A stretch of DNA of 64,000 nucleotides from Luteibacter jiangsuensis (GCF_011742555.1 NZ_JAAQQR010000006.1:217510-281509), one strand, 5' to 3'. Shown: positions 39,647-48,668, numbered from the stretch's first letter. Numbers and translations: made by a program. The notes: generated by a model not told the origin, from the sequence alone.

Positions 39647-39729
39647 TGTGGGAGCCGGCTGTGCCGGCGATCCCGCGGCAGCGGGCCATCTTGCCGCGAG
39701 CACCCATCGCCGCTGAAGCGGCTCCCACA
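39647..39729. repeat. REP doublet (REPIN-like), copy 3
   Basis: 83-bp element between the convergent GT9 and DUF6165 genes. Left arm TGTGGGAGCCGGCTGTGCC, middle GATCCCGCGGCAGCGGG, right arm CATCGCCGCTGAAGCGGC then TCCCACA. It is the best-preserved asymmetric copy and nearly identical, in reverse complement, to copy 4. Confidence 0.88.
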
Positions 39730-39751
39730 CAAAGCACCATCTGTCCGGAGA

Positions 39752-40156
39752 TCAGACGCCGGGAGCGCGGTAATCCTGGTACGACTTTTCCTCGACCAGC
39801 GTGGAGCCCAGCTTCACGTTGATCTCGCGCTTGATCGCCGCGCGCTCATCGTTCTCGATGTAGACGGAGCGGGCCAGCTTGATGAACTCCTGGTCGAACG
39901 CCTGCGCGCGCTCCTTCATGCGGATGTCGTCTTCGATCTTCCACAGACGCTGGTTCACTTCCAGCAGACGGCGCGTTTCGTCGGCGATGTCCACCTCGGA
40001 CGCCTTGTCGTTGCTCCACGTTGCCTCGAGCAGTTCCAGCTCGTTGCGCACGTTGGCCAGCTTGGCCTCGTCCTTGATCTCCTGCAGCTTGATCCGCAGG
40101 ATCGTGATCTTGTCGATCAGTTCGCCGTAGGAAACGGGGGTCTGGATGAGGCTCAT
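39752..40156 (-). CDS. DUF6165 family protein
   Basis: 134 aa, charged and almost entirely helical (SYGELIDKITILRIKLQEIKD and onward), no membrane segment or signal peptide. This family recurs next to LPS heptosyltransferases in proteobacteria (recalled), which fits the neighbour here. Molecular function unknown. Convergent with the GT9 gene across a REP doublet. Start ATG 40156. Confidence 0.8.
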   Translation of the reverse strand: MSLIQTPVSYGELIDKITILRIKLQEIKDEAKLANVRNELELLEATWSNDKASEVDIADETRRLLEVNQRLWKIEDDIRMKERAQAFDQEFIKLARSVYIENDERAAIKREINVKLGSTLVEEKSYQDYRAPGV

Positions 40157-40202
40157 GGCAATCTCCGGTCGGTCAGGCGCGGGAGGTTAGCAGCTTTGGC
40201 CG

Positions 40203-41489
40203 TCAGAGCGAGACCATGCCGAAGGCGTCGAGCAGCAGCACGACATTGAGCGCCAGCACCACCAGGGCCGCCACCACGGCCGCGACGGTAACCGGCACCC
40301 GGTTCCGGAAGGGGCCCATGAGATCGCTGCGGCTGGTGAACCACACCAGCGCGACCATGGGAAACGGCAGCGCGATGCTCAGGGCCACCTGGCTCATCAC
40401 CAGCGCATGCGTGGCGTCCACGCCCGCGACGACCACCGCGAAGCTGGGCAGCATCGTGATCGAGCGGCGGAGCCAGAGGGGAATGCGAAAGGCCACGAAG
40501 CCCTGCATGATCATCTGGCCGGCCATGGTGCCCACGACGGAGCTGGAAAAGCCCGAGGCGATCAGCGACACCAGGAAGATCGTGGCGGCCGCGCCACCCA
40601 GCAGCGGCACCAGGGTCTGGTAGGCGGTTTCGATCTTCGCCACGTCCGGATGGCTGCCGTGGAAGGCGCCGGCGGCCATGATCACCATCGCGAGGTTGAT
40701 CAGCCCCGCCACGGAAAGCGCCAGCACCACTTCCAGGTTGGACAGCCGGATGATCCGGCGGCGCTCGTCCGTCGTCTTCGGCCGCGCGCGCCGCTCGGTC
40801 AGCCCCGAGTGGAGGAACAGCGCATGCGGCATCACCGTGGCGCCGATGATGCCCACCGCGATGGCGAGGGCCGCACTGTCCGGCAGGTTGGGAACGAAGA
40901 TCTGCTGCCCGAGCGACTTCCAGCCGATGGGCGCGATGAAGAGTTCCGCGAGGTAGGACAGCCCGACGACGCCCACCAGCGCACCGATGGCCAGTTCCAG
41001 TCGCCGGTAACCCTTGCCTTCCAGCAGCAGGAGCGCGTACGTGACCACCGCCGTGATACCCATGCCCACCAGCAACGGCAGATCGAACAGCAGCGCCAGG
41101 CCAATGGCGCCGCCCAGGAATTCGGCGAGGTCGGTGGCCATGGCCGCCAGTTCGCTGACCACCCACATGAGGTAAACGAGCGGCCTTGGCAAATGCTCGC
41201 GGCACAGTTCCGCGAGGTTCCGGCCGGTGGCGATGCCCAGCCGCGCCGAGAGGCTCTGGAACAGCATGGCGACGAGGTTGGCGAGCACGACAACCCAGAG
41301 CAGCCCGTACCCGTAGCGCGCACCCGCCTGGATGTTCGTGGCGAAGTTGCCCGGATCGATATAGGCCACGGACACCACGACGGCCGGGCCGGCAAAAGGC
41401 ATCAAACCGGCAAGGCCCTGCCGGCGCCCGTCGAGCACCTCGCGCATGGCCGGTTCTTCGCGCGGCTCCGGTGACACCTTCTGGAGCAT
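40203..41489 (-). CDS. mntH: Nramp family divalent metal transporter
   Basis: 428 aa, about 11 membrane helices. Metal-site motif DPGNFATN (Asp45, Asn48) and the second site MPHALFLHS (about 219-227) of proton-coupled Mn2+/Fe2+ Nramp transporters, plus the GQ-type helix AGQMIMQGF near 326. No mntS, riboswitch or obvious MntR site was seen; only 48 bp separate it from the upstream membrane-protein gene. Confidence 0.92.
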   Translation of the reverse strand: MLQKVSPEPREEPAMREVLDGRRQGLAGLMPFAGPAVVVSVAYIDPGNFATNIQAGARYGYGLLWVVVLANLVAMLFQSLSARLGIATGRNLAELCREHLPRPLVYLMWVVSELAAMATDLAEFLGGAIGLALLFDLPLLVGMGITAVVTYALLLLEGKGYRRLELAIGALVGVVGLSYLAELFIAPIGWKSLGQQIFVPNLPDSAALAIAVGIIGATVMPHALFLHSGLTERRARPKTTDERRRIIRLSNLEVVLALSVAGLINLAMVIMAAGAFHGSHPDVAKIETAYQTLVPLLGGAAATIFLVSLIASGFSSSVVGTMAGQMIMQGFVAFRIPLWLRRSITMLPSFAVVVAGVDATHALVMSQVALSIALPFPMVALVWFTSRSDLMGPFRNRVPVTVAAVVAALVVLALNVVLLLDAFGMVSL

Positions 41490-41537
41490 GCTTAATGTCC
41501 CGCGGCGACGTGGGGGGCGCCGCCCGCCACCAACATA

Positions 41538-42446
41538 CTACAGCCGCCCTGCCGGCTGGCCCGGCTCGTCGTCGGGAAGCTCCGCAGGCGCGGCCTCAAT
41601 GCGCACGGCATGCTCGCTGGGCTGGATGGGCTTGCCTCTTGCGTCGGCCACGCCACGGGTCAACTCCGCGCCCATGAGCACGATGATCGACGAGTAGTAC
41701 GTCCAGGTGAGCAGCACGATGAAGGCCCCGGCCGGGCCGTAGGCGCCGCCAACGTTTGCGTATTGGATATAGAGGCCGATGGCGTACTTCCCGGCGAGGA
41801 AGAGCACCGTCGTGAGCACCGCGCCGATGAGCGCCTCGCTCCAGGAGATGAGCGCGTCGGGCAATACTTTGTACATCGCGCCAAACGCGGTGACGAAGAC
41901 CAGCACCGAGATCGCGTACTCGGCCATCTTCCACACCATGCCTTCGCCCCGCACCAGCGCCTGGATCAGTGCACTGACGAGGAAGGAAATGATCATCATG
42001 AAAGCGATGCCGCCCAGCAAGGCGAACGCCCGCGCACGCGCGCGCAACCACGCCCCGACCGCCTCGCCCGGCTTGGCCTTCACGCGCCACACGCGATCCA
42101 GCGTGGCCTGCAACTGCGCGAACACGGCCGACGCACCGAACAGGGTCACACCGATGCCGATGATTCCTGCCAGGTCACCCAGTTTCGGGTGCGACTTCGC
42201 GCTTTCGATCACGACATTCAGCGCCTCGGCCGCACGTTCGCCCACCACTCCTGCCAGCGCCTCGGAAAGCTCGCCCTGCCATGCCGGATGCAGCATGGAC
42301 ACGAGCCACACCAGAAGCAGCAGCAAGGGGGCGAACGACAGTGCGGCATAAAACGACAACGCCGCCGCGCGTGTCATCAACTCGTCGTCGCTGAAGCCTT
42401 CCACGGCCGACACGATCGTCCGTTTGATGCCACTTAGTACTCCCAT
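41538..42446 (-). CDS. YihY/BrkB family membrane protein
   Basis: 302 aa with six membrane segments and the family motif RAAALSFYAALSFAPLLLLLVW (26-47). The TYYSSIIVLMGAELTR segment near 254-269 is also diagnostic. Once annotated as ribonuclease BN, the family is better regarded as membrane proteins of unknown transport role. The C-terminal about 35 residues are hydrophilic. It may be co-transcribed with mntH. Confidence 0.92.
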   Translation of the reverse strand: MGVLSGIKRTIVSAVEGFSDDELMTRAAALSFYAALSFAPLLLLLVWLVSMLHPAWQGELSEALAGVVGERAAEALNVVIESAKSHPKLGDLAGIIGIGVTLFGASAVFAQLQATLDRVWRVKAKPGEAVGAWLRARARAFALLGGIAFMMIISFLVSALIQALVRGEGMVWKMAEYAISVLVFVTAFGAMYKVLPDALISWSEALIGAVLTTVLFLAGKYAIGLYIQYANVGGAYGPAGAFIVLLTWTYYSSIIVLMGAELTRGVADARGKPIQPSEHAVRIEAAPAELPDDEPGQPAGRL

Positions 42447-42489
42447 CGTTCCTTTCCGTCCGGCCGTTCTTCAAGTGACGTCATTCCGC

Positions 42490-42651
42490 TCAGCGGATGC
42501 CCTCGTCGCGTTTGCGCAGCTTCTCCATCTTCTCCTCGCCCTCCTTGATCTTCCTGTCCCTGTCCTTGTGCACGGGCTGGTCGCCCTCGGCGACATAGTT
42601 GTTGTTGCGGTCGCCCGACTGCGGGCGATGCTCGCGGGACTTCTCGTTCAT
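42490..42651 (-). CDS. Small hydrophilic hypothetical protein
   Basis: 53 aa, MNEKSREHRPQSGDRNNNYV to the end, over half charged residues, no hydrophobic segment, probably disordered. Upstream on the minus strand is GGGAGCC before the ATG, a weak ribosome-binding site. GC third-position use is like the neighbours. No function can be assigned, and it could be a chance frame, but the composition resembles small stress-type proteins of this clade. Confidence 0.5.
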   Translation of the reverse strand: MNEKSREHRPQSGDRNNNYVAEGDQPVHKDRDRKIKEGEEKMEKLRKRDEGIR

Positions 42652-42835
42652 TAGTGGCTCCCATGTGCAAGAAACGTGCATCGGCAACCGCCGAGGCCCC
42701 GTCAGCGTCGTTGCCGCCGACTCGGTGTACCGTCGCGCCCGCGTCATGGCGGCACTCACAAAGCGGCCATGGACGATGCTCAAGTTCCGGCGGCGCCTGC
42801 CGACTCTCAGGATCACCCAAGGCAGGGACCCGGCC

Positions 42836-43078
42836 ATGCCCATCCAGCACGCTCGCCACGTCAATCTCCGCGCCGTTCTCACGCAACTCCAGCGCGAGGG
42901 TCTGGCCGGATACGAAGAACAAGCCCAGCACCTGGGCACCATTTCGGGGCCGCAGCTGGCCGCCATGGACCAGGGCGCCCCCATCGAGGCGTCCTTCGCC
43001 GCGCAGGTGGAATGGGCCCTCCATCGCAGACGCGGATGGATGGACGAATTGCACGGCGACGATCCGCTCGAAGCCTGA
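42836..43078 (+). CDS. Small putative helix-turn-helix protein
   Basis: 80 aa from ATG 42836; an in-frame ATG at 42746 would add 30 residues. The segment NLRAVLTQLQREGLAGYEEQ, followed by a LGTISGPQLAAMDQGAPI helix pair and VEWALHRRRGWMD, has the layout of short Cro/C1-type DNA-binding proteins common in Xanthomonadales, where SxPQLS marks the recognition helix. Only one domain is present, with no sensor. The assignment is tentative. Confidence 0.6.
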   Translation: MPIQHARHVNLRAVLTQLQREGLAGYEEQAQHLGTISGPQLAAMDQGAPIEASFAAQVEWALHRRRGWMDELHGDDPLEA

Positions 43079-43213
43079 AGCCGTCGTCGGCCGGCATACG
43101 ACGGCTGCACACAGGCTGCACATCGTCGATGCCCGCGCCCTTCCCTTGGCTGAACGCTTCCGACGCCCTGAAAGGCACATTTTCGGCAATTTCACCGACC
43201 GCCGCGATCATTA

Positions 43214-43238
43214 GTCCCTTCAGCAGAGCGAAAGGGAC
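43214..43238 (+). promoter_or_regulatory. Hairpin covering the ribosome-binding site of the 43244 gene
   Basis: GTCCCTT (43214-43220) pairs perfectly with AAGGGAC (43232-43238) across an 11-nt loop. The second arm contains the AAGGGA Shine-Dalgarno sequence 6-7 nt before the ATG at 43244, so folding would hide it. This could be a translational switch (for example thermal) or coincidence. Confidence 0.4.
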
Positions 43239-43243
43239 CTGCC

Positions 43244-43525
43244 ATGGATGCGTCGACGGAATGGATCATTGCCTGGACGGATCTGATCCTGGATGCGTCC
43301 GCGCTCGACGAGGCCGCGCGCAAACACGACTTCGACGAGGTGCGCTTCCGCGCTTGCTCGATTGCCGTGCGCGCGAGGCGCTATGGCTTTGACGAGCTTT
43401 CGCACAAGGCTATCGAACTCATGAAGAGAGTGGACGCCAAGGACCCGTCGCCCGAACTGGCTTGCCTGCAATCGGCGCAGGGCATTTTGCGGCTGGTGGA
43501 TGCCATTACGAAGAACCAGCGGTGA
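43244..43525 (+). CDS. Small helical hypothetical protein, homologue of the convergent 43529-43822 gene
   Basis: 93 aa, all-helical, no signal peptide. The central stretch ALDEAARKHDFDEVRFRAC, continuing to LMKRV, matches the convergent neighbour (shared pattern AL..A....D..E.RFR, then A..G....L...A..L.K.V). The spacing resembles an Hpt phosphotransfer helix pair, with Cys in place of the phospho-accepting His (RACSIAVRARRYG), but this is an inference from pattern only. It has a good ribosome-binding site AAGGGA, which is sequestered in a hairpin. Ends 3 bp from the opposing gene. Confidence 0.7.
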   Translation: MDASTEWIIAWTDLILDASALDEAARKHDFDEVRFRACSIAVRARRYGFDELSHKAIELMKRVDAKDPSPELACLQSAQGILRLVDAITKNQR

Positions 43526-43528
43526 TCT

Positions 43529-43822
43529 TCACGCCGCCAGGCTGTCCGCGGCGGCAGCGATCACCTGCTCGAACGCGTCGGCCAGGTGCTGGCCGACCGT
43601 CGTGCCCTCGGATACCTGCTTCAACAGCGTGGAGGCCGCCGCCGTCAATGACGTCTGGCCCGTATCGAGGGCATAGGTGAGCAACAAGGTGGTTCTGAAC
43701 CTCATTTCCTCCACATCCTGAGCAAGGAACGCCGCACTCAGGGCCAGGGCCTCCTCGGCGATCACCGACGAGAAGATGGAGGCACCAGGACCAGGTGACG
43801 GCACGACGTGCGCGAACCGCAT
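43529..43822 (-). CDS. Small helical hypothetical protein, homologue of the convergent 43244-43525 gene
   Basis: 97 aa from ATG 43822, chosen because AAGAAGG lies 7 nt upstream. Helical, Ala/Leu/Thr-rich, no signal peptide. Residues about 26-70 (ALALSAAFLAQDVEEMRFRT through TLLKQV) align with the opposing small gene. The position of the Hpt histidine would be Thr. Function unknown. About 250 bp upstream to the lipoprotein gene hold no other convincing gene. Confidence 0.65.
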   Translation of the reverse strand: MRFAHVVPSPGPGASIFSSVIAEEALALSAAFLAQDVEEMRFRTTLLLTYALDTGQTSLTAAASTLLKQVSEGTTVGQHLADAFEQVIAAAADSLAA

Positions 43823-44078
43823 CAGAATGCCTTCTTCACGCCAGAAAACCTTTGGTAACGCATGCGCCTTCCCCCTGGACGGGCTCGCTGTCCTGTTTCC
43901 CTGGGAAACTGCAACCGCTATGCCAATGCGAACGTCGTCATCGCTTCGATCCAAATCCCCGCCTCCACGGACACGATGACGCTGCGTGGCAGATAGCCTC
44001 CGAAGAGGGTCACTTTGCGTCACCATGCTTCCCTGCAACGAGAACCCTCGGCACGTGATCCGTCCCGCGCGTTCGCTA

Positions 44079-44423
44079 TCAATTGGGCGCCCAATAACCC
44101 TCATGCAACCACCACTGCCCGTCGCGATGCTCCCAATAGGCGTGGACGTAGTGACGACCGGCGACCACGTGCTCCCAATGCCCCGGAACGCGCACATAGC
44201 CTCGCCCGTCCCATCGCCAGTACCCGTGCGCCCAAACCCAGCCTTCCCGCGGCGGCGGCTCCACCTCGACGACCTCTCTGGGCGGCTCTTGCGTGACATG
44301 AACCACGTAGGAGCGCGGAGGCCGCTCAACCACGACCACACGTTCGGGGCGCGGCGGGACGGGTGCACAGCCGGTGGCAAGGAGCGTCAGGCAGACTAAC
44401 GACGAGCGAAAATAGGCAGACAT
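44079..44423 (-). CDS. YXWGXW-type lipoprotein
   Basis: 114 aa. Lipoprotein signal peptide with lipobox ATGC (Cys19), a proline-rich linker, then two Trp/Tyr/His repeats (WVWAHGYWRWDGRGYVRVPGH and HYVHAYWEHRDGQWWLHEGYW) of the YXWGXW repeat type. The protein is probably anchored in the outer membrane; role unknown. Start ATG 44423 preceded by GGAGAAG. Confidence 0.8.
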   Translation of the reverse strand: MSAYFRSSLVCLTLLATGCAPVPPRPERVVVVERPPRSYVVHVTQEPPREVVEVEPPPREGWVWAHGYWRWDGRGYVRVPGHWEHVVAGRHYVHAYWEHRDGQWWLHEGYWAPN

Positions 44424-44622
44424 CGGCTTCTCCAGAGGACGAAGCCCATCTGATCGCGTGAGCCTTTCGGCGCGGTTTCCGCACTCCAGCTGGCCGCTGA
44501 ACGATCGTGCGCTGTTCATTCCAAGAACCTGCGGCGGCCACGCACAGAAAGGAAAATCCAGGGGCGAATCCTGCCTGCGTCCGCGATGCGCCTAAAATCC
44601 GAGGGTACGCAGGAGATGACTG

Positions 44623-45102
44623 ATGTCCGACCCGTTACCTTCCCCCGCCGCCATTCAGGCCGAGCACGCTCCGCCACGAACCAAGCCATCCAATTATCCC
44701 GAACCCTTCGCTTCCATGATGGCCGGCAGGACCAAGCGCCCGCTCGGCGACCTCTTCGGATTGCGAAGTTTCGGCGTCAACCACGTGACCTTGCCACCAG
44801 GGGCCATCTCCGCACTTCATCATCGCCACACGGTTCAAGACGAATTCGTCATCGTACTTTCGGGCGAATTGGTCCTGATCCACGACGCCGGAGAGACCAT
44901 ACTCACACAGGGCATGTGCGCCGGCTTCGCACGCAACGGAACCGCGCACCACCTGGTGAATCGCTCGGATGCGGACGCGACGTATCTGGAAGTGGGCGAT
45001 CGGCAAGACGGCGATGCGGTGAGCTATCCGCGAGACGATCTCGAAGCGCAGCGCACTGCCGATGGCTGGCGGTTCGTTCATAAGGACGGAACGCCTTATT
45101 GA
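44623..45102 (+). CDS. Cupin domain-containing protein
   Basis: 159 aa single-domain cupin. Metal-site residues are in ALHHRHTVQDEFVIVL (about 65-80; His and Glu) and NGTAHHLVN near 110, forming a beta barrel with the GELVLIHDAGETILTQGM strand pair. Ribosome-binding site AGGAG upstream. Substrate unknown. It is 25 bp upstream of the GNAT gene, probably co-transcribed. Confidence 0.85.
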   Translation: MSDPLPSPAAIQAEHAPPRTKPSNYPEPFASMMAGRTKRPLGDLFGLRSFGVNHVTLPPGAISALHHRHTVQDEFVIVLSGELVLIHDAGETILTQGMCAGFARNGTAHHLVNRSDADATYLEVGDRQDGDAVSYPRDDLEAQRTADGWRFVHKDGTPY

Positions 45103-45127
45103 GGGTTGTTCCGGAATACAGTGAAAT

Positions 45128-45604
45128 ATGACCGGAACCCGCCAAATCCGCCCCGCCACCCCGGCCGACCTGCCGGCACTTCGCGAACTCTTTCATTCCG
45201 TTCGTCGACAGACCTTCGACTGGCAACCGCCGGACGCGTTCCATCTCGAAGACTTCGACCCCCAGACCGAAGGCGAACGCGTCTTCGTGGCGGAGGCAGG
45301 CGATCGGATCGCCGGATTCATCTCGGTATGGGAGCCGGACGACTTCATCCATCATCTGTTCGTCGATGTTGGCCAGATGCGCCGGGGTTTTGGCCGTGCC
45401 TTGTTACAAGCCTTGCCCGGATGGCCAGACCGGGCGTACCGGCTGAAATGCTTGAGCCGCAACCAGACGGCAATTGCGTTCTACCACGCGCACGGTTTCA
45501 TCGAGACGGCCCGAGGTATGGGCGACGAAGGGGAATATATCGTGCTGTCCCTCGGCGGCCGCGCGCACGACAATGCCAACAGCGCGATGGGCAAGAGGCT
45601 CTGA
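45128..45604 (+). CDS. GNAT family N-acetyltransferase
   Basis: 158 aa. N-terminal IRPATPADLPALRELFHSV, acetyl-CoA loop VGQMRRGFGRALLQAL (about 79-94) and a C-terminal AIAFYHAHGFIETARGMGDEG, the standard GNAT layout. The acceptor substrate cannot be predicted. Confidence 0.9.
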   Translation: MTGTRQIRPATPADLPALRELFHSVRRQTFDWQPPDAFHLEDFDPQTEGERVFVAEAGDRIAGFISVWEPDDFIHHLFVDVGQMRRGFGRALLQALPGWPDRAYRLKCLSRNQTAIAFYHAHGFIETARGMGDEGEYIVLSLGGRAHDNANSAMGKRL

Positions 45605-45620
45605 TTCTCGGAAAGGGCGT

Positions 45621-45652
45621 AAAAAACGAAGGCCCCGCATCGCTGCGGGGCC
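45621..45652 (-). terminator. Rho-independent terminator after tRNA-Ser(CGA)
   Basis: Minus-strand stem GGCCCCGC / GCGGGGCC with a 6-nt loop (45652-45631), followed by TTCGTTTTTT. It lies 17 bp downstream of the tRNA 3' end and also between the convergent GNAT gene and the tRNA. Confidence 0.85.
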
Positions 45653-45667
45653 TCGTGACTTGCTATT

Positions 45668-45759
<92 letters not shown>

Positions 45760-45905
45760 GGGAACGGTCGACGGCAGGGTTTTAGCCCGGCCGGGCCCGC
45801 AATCATAGTGGGTCTTCCCTGCCGTGACAACAGGGTTTCGATGCGGCATCCTGCCGGGGCATCCGGCGCCGGTGGCGCCCTTCCCCATGCATTTCCAAGG
45901 CGCAC

Positions 45906-46610
45906 ATGATCGAGTTCGGACACGGCACGCATACAGGGCTTCGCCGCACGCGTAACGAAGACACCTACTACGCCGATGCCGGGCTGGGCTTGTTCCTGGT
46001 GGTGGACGGCATGGGTGGGCATCGGCACGGCGAAGTGGCCTCGGCCACGGCGCGCGACGGCGTGGTCGCCCAGGTGGCGGCCGGGCAGTCGCTGGTGGAC
46101 GCCATCCAGCGGGTGAACGAGGCGCTGATCGCGCGCTCCAGCGGCCTTTCGGAATCGCGGCCGATGGGCACCACCATCGCTGCCGTGCGTGTTTCCGGGC
46201 GCCAGTACGAGGCGGCCTGGGTCGGCGACAGCCGCATCTATCGCTGGGACGGCGGCTTGCAGCGGCTGTCCCATGACCATTCGATCGTCGAGGCGCTGGT
46301 CGAGGCCGGCGAACTCACCGAGCAACAGGCGCGCATCCACCCGCAACGCAGCGTGCTCACGCAGGCGCTGGGCATCACCTCGCCGGACCAGTTGCATATC
46401 GGGTTGGCGCGCGGGGAACTCACCGCCGGCGCGCGGCTGCTGCTATGCACCGATGGGCTTACCGACGAAGTGGACGACCGGCGCATCGGCGAGATCGTCG
46501 CGCGCACCGACATCGCCGCGCAGGAGTGCGTGGATCACCTGCTGCTGGAAGCGCTGGCCGGACAGGGCCGGGACAACATCACGGCCATCCTGCTTCGCGT
46601 TGCCGGGTGA
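45906..46610 (+). CDS. PP2C-type serine/threonine phosphatase
   Basis: 234 aa. PP2C motifs in order: RNEDTYYADAGLGLFLVVDGMGGHRHGE (about 19-46, metal-binding Asp residues), MGTTIAAVRV, WVGDSRIYRWDGG, LTDEVDDRRIG and GQGRDNITAILLRV (final metal Asp/Asn). Removes phosphate from Ser/Thr of proteins; Stp1-like. No Hanks-type kinase is in the window, so the partner is unknown. Divergent from tRNA-Ser. Confidence 0.93.
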   Translation: MIEFGHGTHTGLRRTRNEDTYYADAGLGLFLVVDGMGGHRHGEVASATARDGVVAQVAAGQSLVDAIQRVNEALIARSSGLSESRPMGTTIAAVRVSGRQYEAAWVGDSRIYRWDGGLQRLSHDHSIVEALVEAGELTEQQARIHPQRSVLTQALGITSPDQLHIGLARGELTAGARLLLCTDGLTDEVDDRRIGEIVARTDIAAQECVDHLLLEALAGQGRDNITAILLRVAG

Positions 46611-46629
46611 TCAATCCGGCACGGCCGGA

Positions 46630-47352
46630 TCAGTGCACCGTTTCCGATTCCAAGCGACGCCAGATGCTCTGCCCGCCCGCCGCCTTGTCGATGGCGTCGA
46701 GGCGTTGCGCATGCAACGTCAGCTCTTCGTCGGTGGCGCGCAGCACGATCGGACGCCGGGTGATGACGATGTCGCCGAGGATGTTCGCGCCGCGATCGTC
46801 GGCTGAGGCGTCGAAAGCGAAGTCCAGCGCAACCTGGCCCGACGTCATCGCGATATAGACGTCCGCCAGCAGCTGGGCGTCGAGCAGGCCGCCGTGCAGG
46901 TCACGGTGCGTGTTGTCCACGCCCAGGCGTTTGCACAGCGCGTCGAGGCTGTTGCGCTGGCCTGGATACATCGCGCGTGCCATCAGCAGGGTGTCGAGCA
47001 CGGTGGCGTGGTCGGTCACCTGGCCGTAGTGCGCGCCGGCCAGCTTCAGTTCGGCGTTGATGAATCCCACGTCGAACGCGGCGTTGTGGATGATCAGTTC
47101 CGCGCCGCGAATGAAGTCGAGGAACTCGTCCACCTTGTCGCGGAAGAACGGCTTGTCGAGCAGGAACTCGTCCTGGATGCCGGTGACTTCCCGCGCGCCT
47201 TCGTCGATGGCGCGCTCGGGGTTGAGATAAGTGTGGAACGTGCGCCCTGTGGGGCGGCGGCCAATCATCTCGACCGCGCCGATTTCGATGAGGCGATGAC
47301 CAAGATGCGCTTCAAGACCCGTGGTTTCCGTATCGAGCACGATCTGCCTCAT
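46630..47352 (-). CDS. dnaQ: DNA polymerase III subunit epsilon (3'-5' proofreading exonuclease)
   Basis: 240 aa DEDDh exonuclease. Exo I LDTETTG (Asp7, Glu9), Exo [13 protein letters not shown] (about 92-102), Exo [21 protein letters not shown] (His/Asp pair near 151-165). The C-terminal region tethers to the polymerase alpha subunit. Start [12 protein letters not shown] at 47352 overlaps the rnhA stop by 4 bp. A longer frame through rnhA is rejected on family length. Confidence 0.95.
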   Translation of the reverse strand: MRQIVLDTETTGLEAHLGHRLIEIGAVEMIGRRPTGRTFHTYLNPERAIDEGAREVTGIQDEFLLDKPFFRDKVDEFLDFIRGAELIIHNAAFDVGFINAELKLAGAHYGQVTDHATVLDTLLMARAMYPGQRNSLDALCKRLGVDNTHRDLHGGLLDAQLLADVYIAMTSGQVALDFAFDASADDRGANILGDIVITRRPIVLRATDEELTLHAQRLDAIDKAAGGQSIWRRLESETVH

Positions 47353-47804
47353 GCCACCTTCCCTTTCGCCTTGTAGATGAGTGCCTGGTCGCGCGCGGCG
47401 ACGTCGACGCGTTCGTTCTCCATGTGGCCATTGTGGCCCTTCACCCATTCCCACGTGACGGTGTGCGCGGCGGCGGCCTCGTCGAGGCGGATCCAGAGAT
47501 CCTGATTTTTCACCGGCTTCTTGTCGGCCGTCTTCCAGCCGTTGCGGCGCCACTTGGGCACCCATTCCTGCACGCCCTGCATCACGTATTTCGAATCGGT
47601 CATGAGATGCACGTTGCAACGGCGGGTCAGCGCTTCAAGCGCGGAGATGGCCGCCATCATTTCCATGCGGTTGTTCGTGGTTTCGGCCTCGCCGCCGGAG
47701 AGCATCTTCTCGATGCCCTTGGCGCGAAGCAGTGCGGCCCAGCCACCCGGCCCGGGGTTGCCGAGGCATGCGCCATCGGTGAACGCTTCAACGGTATCTG
47801 TCAT
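47349..47804 (-). CDS. rnhA: Ribonuclease HI
   Basis: 151 aa, removes RNA from RNA-DNA hybrids. Catalytic acids Asp10 ([15 protein letters not shown]), Glu48 (NNRMEMMA), Asp70 (LMTDSKY) and a final Asp in [10 protein letters not shown]. In the usual order with dnaQ, overlapping it by 4 bp. Confidence 0.96.
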   Translation of the reverse strand: MTDTVEAFTDGACLGNPGPGGWAALLRAKGIEKMLSGGEAETTNNRMEMMAAISALEALTRRCNVHLMTDSKYVMQGVQEWVPKWRRNGWKTADKKPVKNQDLWIRLDEAAAAHTVTWEWVKGHNGHMENERVDVAARDQALIYKAKGKVA

Positions 47805-47812
47805 GGACTACT

Positions 47813-48505
47813 TCAGGTGATCGATTCGCGGGCATTGCGGCGTGCGCTCGAAGCCAGCGTCCCGGGAATGGGCGCGGGCACGGCGGCGACACGGGGCCGC
47901 AAGGGTACCGCCGCGGGACGTTTTTTGCGCGCCACCAGCATGTATCCGCCCCCCACCAGCGATTCGCCGACGGCGGCACCGCCCGCGCGCGGCCAGGCGC
48001 TGCCCACCCGGCGCGGCATCGACAGCTCGAATTCGTCGCGCACGAGGCGCTGGCTCCACCACCAGGGCCAGGTGAGGCGCGGCCGCACGCCCCGGCTCTG
48101 TTTTGCCACCCAGGGCGACCACAGGCCGAGCGGATGGATACCGGTGATGGCCAGCATGCCGCCGGGAGCCAGCACCCGGATGGCTTCGTCCAGAAGGTTG
48201 TCCTGGCGCGCCGTGGTTTCGAGGGCATGGCGCAGCAGCACCACGCCGAAGGCCTCGTCGGCGAACGGGAGGGCCTCCAGGCCGCTCGCGCGGACATCGC
48301 CACCCAGGGCCGCCCCGGACACCCGGAGCGTGGCCCAGTGGCCCAGCAGCGGGATAGCGGGCGGCTCGCCCTGCGCGGCGGCGGTGAGATGCAGGCCATG
48401 CTCGCCCGTGCACCGCGCCAGCAGGGGTGCCAGTGCGCGCGCCTCGTCGGCCAGCAGCTTGCCGACCTGGGGCGTGGCGTAAATGTCCGGGGAGAACGGG
48501 GCCAT
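47813..48505 (-). CDS. SAM-dependent methyltransferase (class I, YafS-like position)
   Basis: 230 aa. Methyltransf_11 pattern: GDVRASGLEALPFADEAFGVVLLRHALETT (about 68-97) and VLAPGGMLAITGIHPLGLWSPW, with the SAM-binding glycine region less conserved than usual (LGGDV). Located between gloB (divergent) and rnhA-dnaQ, the position held by the yafS methyltransferase in many proteobacteria. Substrate unknown. Start ATG 48505. Confidence 0.85.
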   Translation of the reverse strand: MAPFSPDIYATPQVGKLLADEARALAPLLARCTGEHGLHLTAAAQGEPPAIPLLGHWATLRVSGAALGGDVRASGLEALPFADEAFGVVLLRHALETTARQDNLLDEAIRVLAPGGMLAITGIHPLGLWSPWVAKQSRGVRPRLTWPWWWSQRLVRDEFELSMPRRVGSAWPRAGGAAVGESLVGGGYMLVARKKRPAAVPLRPRVAAVPAPIPGTLASSARRNARESIT

Positions 48506-48668
48506 GGGCTCGCAGTCTAACGGGTCCGAGGGCCCGGAAGCGGTTAATGAGATCCTAACGAGTGAGATATACCCGGCTGATATAGTCCGGCCGCCCCGCC
48601 CGGTTTGCATCTTCCCGGCGGCCATTCCTTGGGTGTTCGCGCCCTATCGACGTCACGGAGTCAGCCCG

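Noticed and set aside
41490..41537. Mn2+ riboswitch or MntR site upstream of mntH
   Set aside because: The gap is only 48 bp and shows neither a yybP-ykoY-like structure nor a clear palindrome.
43823..44078. Small frames in the gap between 43822 and the lipoprotein gene
   Set aside because: No ribosome-binding sites or conserved-looking products; treated as intergenic.
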